This document shows, one piece after another, positions 30,427-38,431 of a stretch of 64,000 nt of DNA (position 1 is the first letter of the stretch; the number at the start of each line of letters is the position of its first letter). The notes under the pieces were generated by a model that saw only the letters and a program-made list of their open reading frames with translations, was not told where the DNA came from and did no database searches. The stretch is taken from the NCBI GenBank assembly GCA_965226695.1, contig OZ245405.1:3472001-3536000 (forward strand), in the 5' to 3' direction. The position numbers and the translations under genes were made by a program. The DNA is from CATOSD01 sp965226695 (GTDB taxonomy: Bacteria; Chloroflexota; Dehalococcoidia; Lucifugimonadales; CATOSD01).

Positions 30427-31517
30427 TCAGCCCGGAGACCCACCTCCGGGCGCGCCTTCCTCGTCCAGCAGGTGGGCGACGAGCGCATGCGCCATCGGGG
30501 AGGGCTCAACGCCGAGCTCGTCCACGAGGTCTCGCCGGAAGCCCAGGTAGCAGTCACGGGCCAGGTCGTCGTGTCCCCCGGCGAGGTGGACCTCGATCAG
30601 CAGGCGCACGGTGCCCTCCCCGAGCGGGGCGGCGCGCAGCACCTTCTGAGCGACGGTCATGGCCCCGAGCCGGTCGCCGCCGTCCAGCAGCCGACGCATC
30701 TCGGCTTCCAGCGCGTGCACGGAGAGGTCCTCGAACCTGTCGCGTTCGACCTGCACCCAATCCGTCCGTCCAGCCGGGGAGCAGCTCCTGTTGGAGCTGC
30801 TCGTGCTCGGCGCTCCACGGCGGGTTCCCTGCCTGCTGCACGAGCCGCGAGCGGAAGGCCTCCGCCTCCAGGGCGTCGACCGTGACGCCCGCGGCCAGGC
30901 TGAGCACCGAGCCGTCGGTGTCGACAATGTCGAGGCCGGACGACCGCAGGCGGGCGAGCGTCGCGCGGAGCCGCGCGACCGCGCTCGTCGGCTCGATGCG
31001 AGGCGCGAGCCACGCCGCAGCCCAGGAAACACCCACGCGGCGGCGGAGCGCCAGCAGCGCGACGAGGCGCTGCTCCTCCCTCGGAAGCTCGTGGGCGACG
31101 CCATCCCGACTGACCCTGAACCCACCGAGGAGCGTGACGCGAACCGGCGCGGGATCCCGGCCCGTCGCCGGTTCGTCCGGAGATGCACGGCTCGCCCGGT
31201 GGGCGACCCGCGCGTCGCCGGCGCTCGGGTCGCCGGCCGCTTCGCTCTCGCCCATCGGAACGCCGGTGAGCGCGGCGCCCAGCCGGTTGAGCAGGTCGTC
31301 CAGGCGACACCCGGGACGGGTGCGGTCGTGGCCGGGCTCGCCGTGCCGCAGCAGCTCGGCTGTCCCGGCCGCGATCGCGACGTTCTCACGCTGCCGCTCC
31401 AGTACGTCCTCGGCAACGCCACGCGCGGTCATCTCGGCGAGGCGCGCGCGGTTTGCATGCCAGCGCCGCGTCGGCCTCCGCGACCAGCTCGGCCTGAGTG
31501 GGGATGTCCTCGGGCAT
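30427..31517 (-). pseudogene. BTAD-domain regulator with two frameshifts
   Basis: From ATG 31517 (MPEDIPTQAELVAEADAAL) the frame must gain or lose a base near 31464 to continue RARLAEMTARGVAEDVLE. Then comes the winged-helix part (VRVTLLGGFRVSRDGVAHEL, QRLVALLALRRRVGVSW), and a second correction near 30773 leads into the BTAD domain (WVQVERDRFEDLSVHALEAE, EGTVRLLIEVHLAGG, DELGVEPSPMAHALVAHLL). The N-terminal 130 residues before the DNA-binding part are not in the partner gene at 29359. Each frame break is a single base, so either decay or sequencing error could explain it. Confidence 0.75.
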
Positions 31518-31539
31518 GCGTGCTTCCTGGGGGACGATA

Positions 31540-31710
31540 CTGCCCGGCGTACCGGAGTGGCGTCCAGTCCTCCCCGTGTGTCGCCTCGATCGGCGTGCGT
31601 ACGTTCGCCTACTGGCGGATCGTGACCGGGAAGCGGACATCCATCGCGCGGCAGGCGGCGACGACGGCGTGGTTGTAGAAGCCGCTGTCGGCGCGCACCG
31701 TGAGCTGCCC
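31540..31710 (-). pseudogene. IS1380-family transposase internal fragment
   Basis: Encodes LTVRADSGFYNHAVVAACRA and MDVRFPVTIRQ, then an in-frame stop before a stretch like EDWTP. This is the second catalytic-Asp region (RADSGF) of IS1380 transposases. No ends are recognisable. Confidence 0.75.
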
Positions 31711-32083
31711 CCGACACCCCGACACCCCGAGCGGCGAGCGCGTCGAGGACCGCGAGTTCGAGCTGGATGAACGCAACCGCGCGCCCCGTGGCGTCTGGTC
31801 CGACCGCAAGGTTCTCCGGGTCTCCGACAGCGGCCAGGAGAAGCTGTTCGCCCACGACCTCGAGACCGGCGAGCGCCTCCCGGAGCGCGACCTCGCGCTC
31901 ACCGAACGCAACCGCGATGCGCGCGGCATCCGGTCCAACGGCAAGACGATGTGGGTGCTGGACGGGGGGAAGGACAGCCTCTTTGCCTACGACCTCGGGA
32001 GCGGCGACCTGCTCGCCGAGTACGCTCTCGACTCCGCCAACAGCGACCCGCACGGCATCTCGTCCGACCGGGTGACCGTCTGA
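31711..32083 (+). pseudogene. Beta-propeller fragment copied from a giant secreted protein
   Basis: SGERVEDREFELDERNRAPR, KTMWVLDGGKDSLFAYDLGS and GDLLAEYALDSANSDPHGIS are near-duplicates of the propeller at 27300-27660. The open frame ends at TGA where the parent has TGG (FWVSN), a nonsense change; homology continues for a few codons beyond. No signal peptide or start, so not expressed as a proper protein. Confidence 0.75.
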
Positions 32084-32145
32084 GTCTCCGACCACGGCGC
32101 GAGGCCCTCGTGTGCGCCTCGCACGAAGCCACGGCCGCTCGCACC

Positions 32146-32500
32146 CTACGGCGGTGGCGTCTCCGAGTGGACGAGGCCGATCACGTTGCCCTCGGGATCG
32201 GCGAAGAGCGCCATCCTGACCATGCCGGGAATCGTTTGTGATCCCCTGCACCGTCGTGCCGCCGAGCGCTTCGACCCGGTCGAGATACGCCTGCAGATCG
32301 TCGACCTCGATGTAGACGGTGACGCTCGCGGTGTCGGCGGCCGTGATGCCGCCGCCGATGCCCGTCTCCTGCGCCTCGACGAGCCCGTACTGCATCGGTT
32401 TGTCGGCGTTCACCGTCCAATCAAACGCCGCGGCGTAGAACCGCTGGAGGGCGACGCCGTCGGTGCCTCCGATGTCGAAGTGAACGACGGGGTTGGGCAC
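32146..32500 (-). CDS. VOC (glyoxalase/bleomycin-resistance) family protein, frameshifted
   Basis: MPNPVVHFDIGGTDGVALQR, FYAAAFDWTV and VTVYIEVDDLQAYLDRVEAL are typical of a short vicinal-oxygen-chelate protein of about 117 residues. An extra A in a run near 32239 breaks the frame. Removing it gives IPGMVRMALFADPEGNVIGL and VHSETPPP with a stop at 32146, a normal C-terminus including the metal-site Glu region. Substrate unknown. Either recently broken or a homopolymer error. Confidence 0.7.
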
Positions 32501-32769
32501 GACGGAGACGCGCAGGAACGACCAATCGCCGTGTGCAGCCTGGCACCCCGCCCGGGCGCCCCCACCGGAGGACGGCGGACGCCGCCTCAGGGGTTACAGC
32601 GCTGGCACTCGTAGGCGTCGCGGCCGACCTCACGGGCGACTCTCAGTGCCCCCTCCTTGAGGCGAAACGGGCCGTGCCATTGCCCATCTCGTGCCCGCTT
32701 CCGCTCGGGGACACGGCAGGGGCCCCCCGCCTGGTGGACCGTCGCCGAGCGGGTCGGCTTGTCCTCGTT

Positions 32770-33075
32770 GACGTGATGAAGACGGACCTGGCGGGCGGGC
32801 GTCTGCCCTCGGGCCTGTTCGGGGCGAACGCGGCGTGGTGGGCGCACGTGATGCTGGCCTTCAACCTGCACGCGGCACTGAAGACGCTGGGGCTGGGGCC
32901 GGCGTGGGCGGGCAAGCGGATGAAGGCCGTGCGCTTCGCGCTGCTCGGGCTGCCGGGGTGCGTGGTCAGGCACGCGCGGAGGCTCAGCATCCAGCTCGGC
33001 GTGGGGCATCCCTCCTACGGGCTGCTGGTATCGGCCCGCAGCACCATCCTGACGCTGGCCCACGCACCGCCCTGA
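32770..33075 (+). pseudogene. IS1380-family transposase C-terminal fragment
   Basis: Encodes GGRLPSGLFGANAAWWAHVM and the following hydrophobic-basic helices to a stop at 33075, matching the C-terminal end of IS1380 transposases (LPSGRFxANAAW). It is opposite in strand to the fragment at 31540-31710. The 33076-33280 flank shows no gene. Confidence 0.7.
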
Positions 33076-33280
33076 CGCCGGCGGGATCTCCCGCACGGAC
33101 ATGACGCGGGCGGCCCCACCCGGCCGGCCCGGCAGTAGCGTCCCCTCGTCCCTGTCCCAGAACCACCGCCGCACCGCCCACGAGCGCTTCGAGGCGCCCG
33201 ACAGCACCTCGGCGCTCCGTCCCCCTCCCCGAGAGGGCCTGCGGAGCGCGAATCACGCCCTCACTGCCCCCTCGACACAC

Positions 33281-34288
33281 TCAGGTGGTGGATCTGGGGT
33301 CCCGCCATGCCTTGACCTGGTAGGCATAGGTCATGCCCCGCCGGGCGGCCGAATGGTCCTGATAGTTGGTCTGCGGAGCCGTTGTTGCCCCGTGTATGGT
33401 CAACGCCGCTCCGGCATGACTGCGCAGGACCTGGTAGCCCGTGGCGGCAGCGCCGTCCTCGGTTGGGGCGTCCCAACGAAGGGTGATCACGCCACTCTCG
33501 ATGGCGGCGGTTAGATTGCCGGGCGCGCGATCGACGGTCCGCGTGGATGCCGTTGAGCTGGGCACCTGGAGCGCTTGCGGCGGCGACAGTGAACCGATGT
33601 TTGAGCCCTGGCTGGCCTCCGCGCCGCGCAGAGCCAGCACTTGATACGCGTACGTCTCGCCGGGCGTCGTGGCGGAGGCGTCGGTGTAGCTTGTGGCGCC
33701 GGCTCCGGTGTCCCCGGCGAGGATGATCATCGCCTTTCCGTCGACGGAGCGCAGGACTCGATAGCCGGTCACCGTCGCGGCGCCGGCAGCCGGAGTGTCC
33801 CAGCTCAGGACGGCCACCTGGTCAGTGGCGGCGACGGCCAGATTGGAGGGAGCCAGGTCGGCTGGTTCCGGCTTGGCGGGGTCCAGCTCGGGCACGTCCA
33901 CCCCCGCAAAGTTGGACCATCCGCTGCTCGACGCGCCGCGCAGGGCGACCACGCGGTAGACGTACTGTTGTCCCGGCTCGCGGGCGTCGAAGCCGGTGTA
34001 GGAGGTTGCGTTGGAGCCGGTATCGCCCACGTAGCTGAGCAGGGTGTCCTCGCCGCGCCTGGGCCGGCGCCGCAGGATCTCGTAACCAGTGATCGACTCG
34101 GCGTCCTCGGCAGAAGCGTCCCAGCTGAGGCCGACGCCGCCACCAGGCAGCAGTGCGGCCCTGAGGTTCTGTGCGGCGGTCGGGTCACTCTGGGCCTGAA
34201 CCGTCAAGCACGTGAGCAGCAAGGCCAGCGTCAGCGCCAGCGCGCTCAGCAGTCGCCTCAGCGGTCTAGCCCGACCAGATCGACTCAC
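33281..34288 (-). CDS. Secreted protein with three fibronectin type III domains
   Basis: 335 residues. The signal peptide (LLSALALTLALLLTCLTVQA) is followed by three FN3 units of about 95 residues, each with the pattern LSWDxPxxxAxxVTGYxVLR and TSYTDxxATTPGETYAYQVxALRG. There is no anchor, catalytic domain or C-terminal motif, and the protein stops within the end of the third domain (YAYQVKAWRDPRSTT). It may be the truncated front of a longer adhesin like the giant protein at 18030, which begins with one similar FN3 domain. The start used is a GTG with no strong ribosome-binding site. Confidence 0.8.
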   Translation of the reverse strand: MSRSGRARPLRRLLSALALTLALLLTCLTVQAQSDPTAAQNLRAALLPGGGVGLSWDASAEDAESITGYEILRRRPRRGEDTLLSYVGDTGSNATSYTGFDAREPGQQYVYRVVALRGASSSGWSNFAGVDVPELDPAKPEPADLAPSNLAVAATDQVAVLSWDTPAAGAATVTGYRVLRSVDGKAMIILAGDTGAGATSYTDASATTPGETYAYQVLALRGAEASQGSNIGSLSPPQALQVPSSTASTRTVDRAPGNLTAAIESGVITLRWDAPTEDGAAATGYQVLRSHAGAALTIHGATTAPQTNYQDHSAARRGMTYAYQVKAWRDPRSTT

Positions 34289-34639
34289 GCAACACGTCCC
34301 GTCCCACCCGCACTCGGGCGGCGGACTGCGCTGCGCGAGCGGGCCGCTCCGCCGAGCGCCTGCGGTGGCTCCGGCTATGTGGGCGTCGTTGGCCAGCCAC
34401 CGGTAGCTGGAGGCCGCGTTGCCCGGCCCGTCCTCGTCGTCGATGCCCGCCGTGCCCGCACTGGATCGGTCGGGGATGAGGCCAGTTCAGACGGTGATAC
34501 CCACACGACCGATGTCGCGTAAACGCTATTGCCACTTCATGTCATGGGTAAGGCCTAAACGCCCTGTTGGCATTAGGTATTTGTCTACAGGCTCATGCGG
34601 GCCATGAACTACAGACAGAGACCCATATCGCAGCCGCGC
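34289..34639. other. Non-coding gap
   Basis: No plausible protein or RNA. The only open frames are antisense or low-complexity; possibly the eroded promoter region of the FN3 gene. Confidence 0.5.
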
Positions 34640-34935
34640 TAGCCTGTTCTATCACCGGGATCTTGGCGACAGATCCTGGTCTTCCCGAGCACGCTCTCGG
34701 GGGTGCGGCCGGGGGTCCGGCGGCCGGTCTGGGCGCGGTCTGAGTTGGAGTAGCGCAGGTAGCGCTCGAGGTCGCGGCGGAGCCAGTCTGCTTCGGGATC
34801 AGGTGGCGCGCGAAGGTGGGCTTCCAGCACTCCTCGAGGATCGTGCCCTGCACCCGCTCCACGCGGCCGTTGGTCTGCGGCCTGCCTGCGCGGATGAAGC
34901 GCTGCTCCGCCCCCAGCTCGGGGACCTCTCCCGCG
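34640..34935 (-). pseudogene. Integrase-core (IS481/IS3-like) transposase C-terminal fragment
   Basis: RFIRAGRPQTNGRVERVQGT and ILEECWKPTFARHLIP match the catalytic-Glu region of rve transposases (PQTNGKVER). A frameshift follows, then DWLRRDLERYLRYSNSDRAQ and GRTPESVL. The first catalytic residues are missing. It abuts an ISNCY tail on the opposite strand. Confidence 0.75.
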
Positions 34936-35068
34936 TCACCGTCCGCAGCTACGTCCTGGCCAACGGCGTGCCTGGACGCCGGAACGGTGCCGCGGCATCC
35001 TCCAACGGCCGTGGCGGCACTGACGGGGTCGCTGCTCAGTTGCACTGACAGGAATCGCAGCCCGGCGC
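34930..35068 (+). pseudogene. ISNCY (IS1202-like) transposase tail and element end
   Basis: SRVTVRSYVLANGVPGRRNG through to a stop at 35048 matches the last 40 residues of the interrupted ISNCY transposase at 44411. It is followed by the same double end motif (cactgacaggaatcgc). Only the tail is present. Confidence 0.65.
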
Positions 35069-35149
35069 CCCTGACGCCCACGCCGGACCCTTGGACGCGC
35101 GACGCCGCGTGTGCTACCTGTCCGCGCTCGACGGCGCCTGGCGGACAAC

Positions 35150-35483
35150 CTGGTTGCCGGCCTCGCTGCCCTGGCCCTGAGCCCGCTCCGGGTGGCCCGT
35201 CGCTCCTGGCGACCAGCGCTGTGATCGAGGGCAGGCCCTCGGCGTACAACTCGCTGAACTCGCGGTTCACGAACTCGGGCGCCGCGAGGATGTAGGGGAC
35301 CCACTCACCCGCGGCGAGGGCGTAGAGGGCCGTGATGTGCTGGCGCTCGAAGGCGCGGTTCACGAACTCCGGCGCGCCGAGGATGTAGGGGACGTAGACG
35401 CCCTCGTGCAGCGCGTAGAGGGCCACGATGTCCCGGCTCTCCGCGCAGGTGACCAGCTCCTCAACGCTGTCGTTGCATCCCAC
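35150..35483 (-). pseudogene. Orphan fragment of the giant protein's C-terminal domain (two fused copies)
   Basis: Reads VEELVTCAESRDIVALYALH, GVYVPYILGAPEFVNRAF, then, after an internal deletion, ITALYALAAGEWVPYILAAP and EFSELYAEGLPSITALVARS. These are the same domain as the two C-terminal copies in the protein ending at 28807. There is no signal peptide or upstream body, so this is the relic of a second large secreted protein. Confidence 0.75.
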
Positions 35484-35577
35484 TCGGGTGCGACAACCTC
35501 AGCCTGCAGTGGGGCGGAGTGGTCGTGATCGGGCGGGGGCAGACGCGCTACGCGGCAGCCTCGCCACGCTCTTCGGT

Positions 35578-35949
35578 TCAGCGCGGCTCGATGACGACGC
35601 GACCGCCGTCCTCGACCTCCGCGTACAGGCTGTGGCTGTCGAGCAGAGCCATGCCCACGAGCGGCCTGACATCCCCGAGGGCGTCGGTATCAACATGTCG
35701 CGGCTGCTCGTCCCAAAGCACGGTGAGCGCATAGAAGTCGAACACGACCTCACTGCCGTCGGCCAGGGCGGCATAGTTCTGGCCTCGATAGGCTAATCCC
35801 AACTCGGAGACCAGCGCCGGCGACGTTGTCAGAAAGCCGCTGTAGCCGGTGTCGATCACGGCTTCGACCTCCCGTTCCTGTCCCGTGGGGCCCTGGAGAG
35901 TAAGACGCACTACGGCTTCGCGTGCAGCATTCACTGTTCCCTCAATCAC
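35578..35949 (-). CDS. Clan AA retropepsin-like aspartic protease
   Basis: About 123 residues from GTG 35949, which overlaps the stop of the upstream gene. The active-site motif AVIDTGYSGFL (Asp33-Thr-Gly) and the flap/second-motif region LVGMALLDSHSL define a bacterial retropepsin-like domain that would work as a homodimer. There is no signal peptide, so it is cytoplasmic. The translational overlap with the 95-residue protein upstream suggests the two act together; substrate unknown. This pair, a small DUF5678-like protein plus a retropepsin, recurs in several bacterial groups to my knowledge, and a toxin-antitoxin-like role has not been shown. Confidence 0.8.
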   Translation of the reverse strand: MIEGTVNAAREAVVRLTLQGPTGQEREVEAVIDTGYSGFLTTSPALVSELGLAYRGQNYAALADGSEVVFDFYALTVLWDEQPRHVDTDALGDVRPLVGMALLDSHSLYAEVEDGGRVVIEPR

Positions 35950-36229
35950 CGGCGTATTCCTGCGGGTCCCTCTCCAGGGTGGAACCGCCGCCAATGCTCA
36001 CCACCGCCCGGTGACCGACACGCTCGAGCCAGACGCCGGCGTCCGGGTGTTGGGCGAGGAGACGCTCCGCCGCGGCTAAACGGGTGTCGGCAACGACGTA
36101 GCTGCCGCTGTCCACGTCGATGGCAACGTATTCTCCGTGATGCGTCTCCCTGAGGCGCGGCCGGATGTCGCGCTCGTATATCTCCTTGCCCAGGCGGGCC
36201 GTCTCCTCGGCGGGGCGACGGGCGCTCAT
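35942..36229 (-). CDS. DUF5678-like small protein, partner of the retropepsin
   Basis: 95 residues from ATG 36229, preceded by GGAGG seven bases upstream. N-terminal charged helices (TARLGKEIYERDIRPRLRE) are followed by a compact beta region (HHGEYVAIDVDSGSYVVADT) and LLAQHPDAGVWLERVGHRAV. The middle part fits DUF5678-type small domains. The stop overlaps the retropepsin start, so it is the first gene of a two-gene operon. Function unknown; possible substrate, adaptor or antitoxin of the protease. Confidence 0.75.
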   Translation of the reverse strand: MSARRPAEETARLGKEIYERDIRPRLRETHHGEYVAIDVDSGSYVVADTRLAAAERLLAQHPDAGVWLERVGHRAVVSIGGGSTLERDPQEYAGD

Positions 36230-36289
36230 CGCGGGCCTCCTCATGTGCGGTGTCGCAGGTAGAGGATAGCGCCGCCGGCGACCCCATTC

Positions 36290-37150
36290 CAAACCGCGAG
36301 GCGTGATCCGGCTCGGCGGCGAGGACGGCGCCGAAGTCATCGATGGCCCAGCCATCCTCGCCCAGGCGCATCAGGGCGGTACCCCGGTCACAACGGATTG
36401 CTATGTTGCCGGGCTCGCGCGCGATGACGGCGCTGTAGTCGCCGACGGCCTGCTCGTACCGTTCCCGGCTGACGTGGGCGATCCCCCGCGCGGTCCGGGT
36501 CTCGGGGTTGCCGAGGTCGAGGGCGAGCGAGCGGTCGAGGTCCGCAAGCGCCTCGCCGTGCCTGCCCAGGCAGCCGAGCGCCATGCCCCGTGAGCGGGGC
36601 GCTCCCGCGTGATCGGGGTCGAGGCATCGCGTCGAGATCGCGGAGGGCCGCGTCGTGTCGCCCCGTGTTGAGCGTCGTCACCGCCCGGGCGTAGCGCGAG
36701 AGATTGTTCAGCGGCTCGAGCTTGATGGCGGCCCCAAAATCCTTGAGGGCGCGCTTCAGGTCGCCGAGGTCGCGATGCGCGAGCCCGCGGTTGTGGTAGG
36801 CCACGGTCAGGGCGGGGTCGCGCCGGATTGCGCGGTCGCAGTCCGACGGTCCCCCGCAGCCACACCAACCGCGGCGGTTTCCGCCGTCACTGGCTCGGGC
36901 GCACGCCACCCGTCGTCGACCAGCAGCGCCTCGGCGTCCGCCGCGACCTGCTGCGCCTGGGCGAAGACCGACTCGACCGAGCCGGCGTCCCCGTAGGTGG
37001 CGAGGCCGTCCGCGGGGAGTTCACCCTCCACGGCGAGGGAGCTTTGCAGCTTCTTCGCTACGAGCTTGAGGGCGTCGGCCTGGGGGGTGTTCCGGTAGGC
37101 GCTGCAACCGACCGAGAGCGACGGGGTCTGGCCGGTGCAGCGAGAGCCGC
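36290..37150 (-). pseudogene. TPR-repeat protein with several frameshifts
   Basis: Tetratricopeptide repeats are clear but scattered over frames: LTVAYHNRGLAHRDLGDLKR, YARAVTTLNTGRHDAALRDL, then GRHGEALADLDRSLALDLGN, ERYEQAVGDYSAVIAREPGN and GTALMRLGEDGWAIDDFGAV. An upstream segment (QADALKLVAKKLQSSLAVEG, ESVFAQAQQVAADAEALLVD) leads into them. At least two single-base breaks (near 36840 and 36615) prevent one continuous protein, and the end runs into another frame of the retropepsin operon. Confidence 0.7.
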
Positions 37151-37199
37151 AGGCCCGGAGCGTTGTCTACACCGGAGTAGTTCGTCTCGAACCGGGAGG

Positions 37200-37701
37200 C
37201 GCAGGTAGCGAAGAGCGATCAGTTGGCCTCACCGCCCGCTGCAGCGTCAGCCTGACGGTGCTGTCGTCATAGGCGATCCGGTCGACGCGCCACTTGCTGC
37301 CGTTCACGGTCGCCTGGAAGTGGGTCCGCAACAGCGCCACCCCGGCGCCGCCGCAGATCGCCTCGTCGAACTCCAGCGTGACCGTCTCGCCGTCGACCTG
37401 CGCCCCGGTCAGGCTCGGCGCGGTCGTGTCGCTCACGTCCGGCGTCACGCTGCAGGCCTGCGGAAACCCGTGAGGCAGCTCGGCGGGCGTGGCCGGCGTG
37501 ACGTTTTCGAGGCTGTCATTGGCGGTGCGGCGCCAGAAGTCCGTCACCAGGTTGCGGTTCAGATCGTTCAGCTTCTCGATGTCGTCCAGCGGGTTGACCT
37601 GGTCGTGTATGAAGCTGTCGGGACTGCATCTGATCGAGATCGTGTCGCTCGCTGTGAACGCCCGCTGCAGCGTCAGCCTGACGGTGCTGTCGTCATAGGC
37701 G
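37200..37701 (-). pseudogene. SwmB-like secreted-protein fragment
   Basis: TLTGAQVDGETVTLEFDEAI-type Ig-like repeats (SwmB family) surround ATVNGSKWRVDRIAYDDSTV and RLTLQRAV. A second copy reads AYDDSTVRLTLQRAFTASDT, with FIHDQVNPLDDIEKLNDLNR between them. Both ends are cut, and the high-coordinate edge is an IS256 fragment. Probably from a large adhesin. Confidence 0.6.
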
Positions 37702-37703
37702 AT
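37233..37703. repeat. Identical 45-bp direct repeats
   Basis: 37233-37277 and 37659-37703 are identical (they begin cgcccgctgcagcgtcagcc). They encode the YDDSTVRLTLQRA segment of consecutive SwmB modules. The second copy ends exactly where IS256 sequence starts. Confidence 0.8.
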
Positions 37704-38150
37704 GGTGCGCACCATCTTCCAGCAGCCGTCGGCGGATGCGGTGCACGCCCAGCACGCCCGGGTGGTGGAGCAACTGCACGAGCGCTTCCCCGGGGCCGCG
37801 GCGATGCTCGACGAGGCGGCGCCGGAGGTCCTCGGGTTCACGGCCTGTCCGGTCGCGCACTGGAATCAGGTCTGGTCGAACAACCCGCAGGAGCGCCTCA
37901 ACCGCGAGATCCGCCGGCGCACCGACGTGGTCGGCATCTTCCCCAACCGCGCCGCGGTCGTGCGGCTGGTCGGCGCGGTGCTGGCCGAGCAGCACGAGGA
38001 GTGGGCGGTCGCGAGGCGCTACATGCCGACGGTGACACTGCTGCCCCGCCCGTCCGCGAGGTCACCCCAGGCGAGGAGGTGCTGCTGCAGGCTGCCAGCT
38101 GAGAACTGATCAGAATGGCGTACATCTACACCATTTGGCCGGACGTGACC
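37702..38150 (+). pseudogene. IS256-family transposase C-terminal fragment and right end
   Basis: MVRTIFQQPSADAVHAQHAR, EVLGFTACPVAHWNQVWSNN and RLNREIRRRTDVVGIFPNRA match the C-terminal third. A frameshift near 38050 precedes TPGEEVLLQAAS (stop about 38100). The terminal sequence after it ends ccggacgtgacc. The 5' part is absent, cut at a 45-bp repeat in a SwmB fragment. Confidence 0.8.
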
Positions 38151-38187
38151 GAGACATCCGGATGCCAGCGCGGAGGCACGATCACGC

Positions 38188-38260
38188 AACCGGGAGGCGG
38201 CTTCAGAGCCGCCCGACGCCTCTCGCCGCCGCCGCAAGGCGCTTTTTCAGCCTCCCGGTT
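38188..38260. promoter_or_regulatory. Nested inverted repeats upstream of the fusion kinase
   Basis: An outer pair aaccgggaggc (38188-38198) and gcctcccggtt (38250-38260) encloses an inner hairpin ggcggct-tcag-agccgcc (38196-38213) and a T run. It could be a terminator for read-through from the IS or a structured leader of the gene at 38432. No promoter motif is certain. Confidence 0.4.
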
Positions 38261-38431
38261 AGATGAACGTGAGTAAGGACTTCATGTGGATGAGGTCTCG
38301 TGATATCGTGCCGCGGGTGTGAGACCTGGATAGGCGGCTAGACACTTCAAGCCTCGTCGACGGTCCCGGGGTCCAGTGGCGGCCAAGGCTCCTGAGTTGC
38401 AGTTGAGCGGCAAGTGAACCGGAGTGGCGAC

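Noticed and set aside
30148..30885. Plus-strand gene after the BTAD regulator with AAGGAGG just before ATG 30148
   Set aside because: The spacing is very short, the protein is low-complexity, and it soon becomes antisense to the second BTAD gene.
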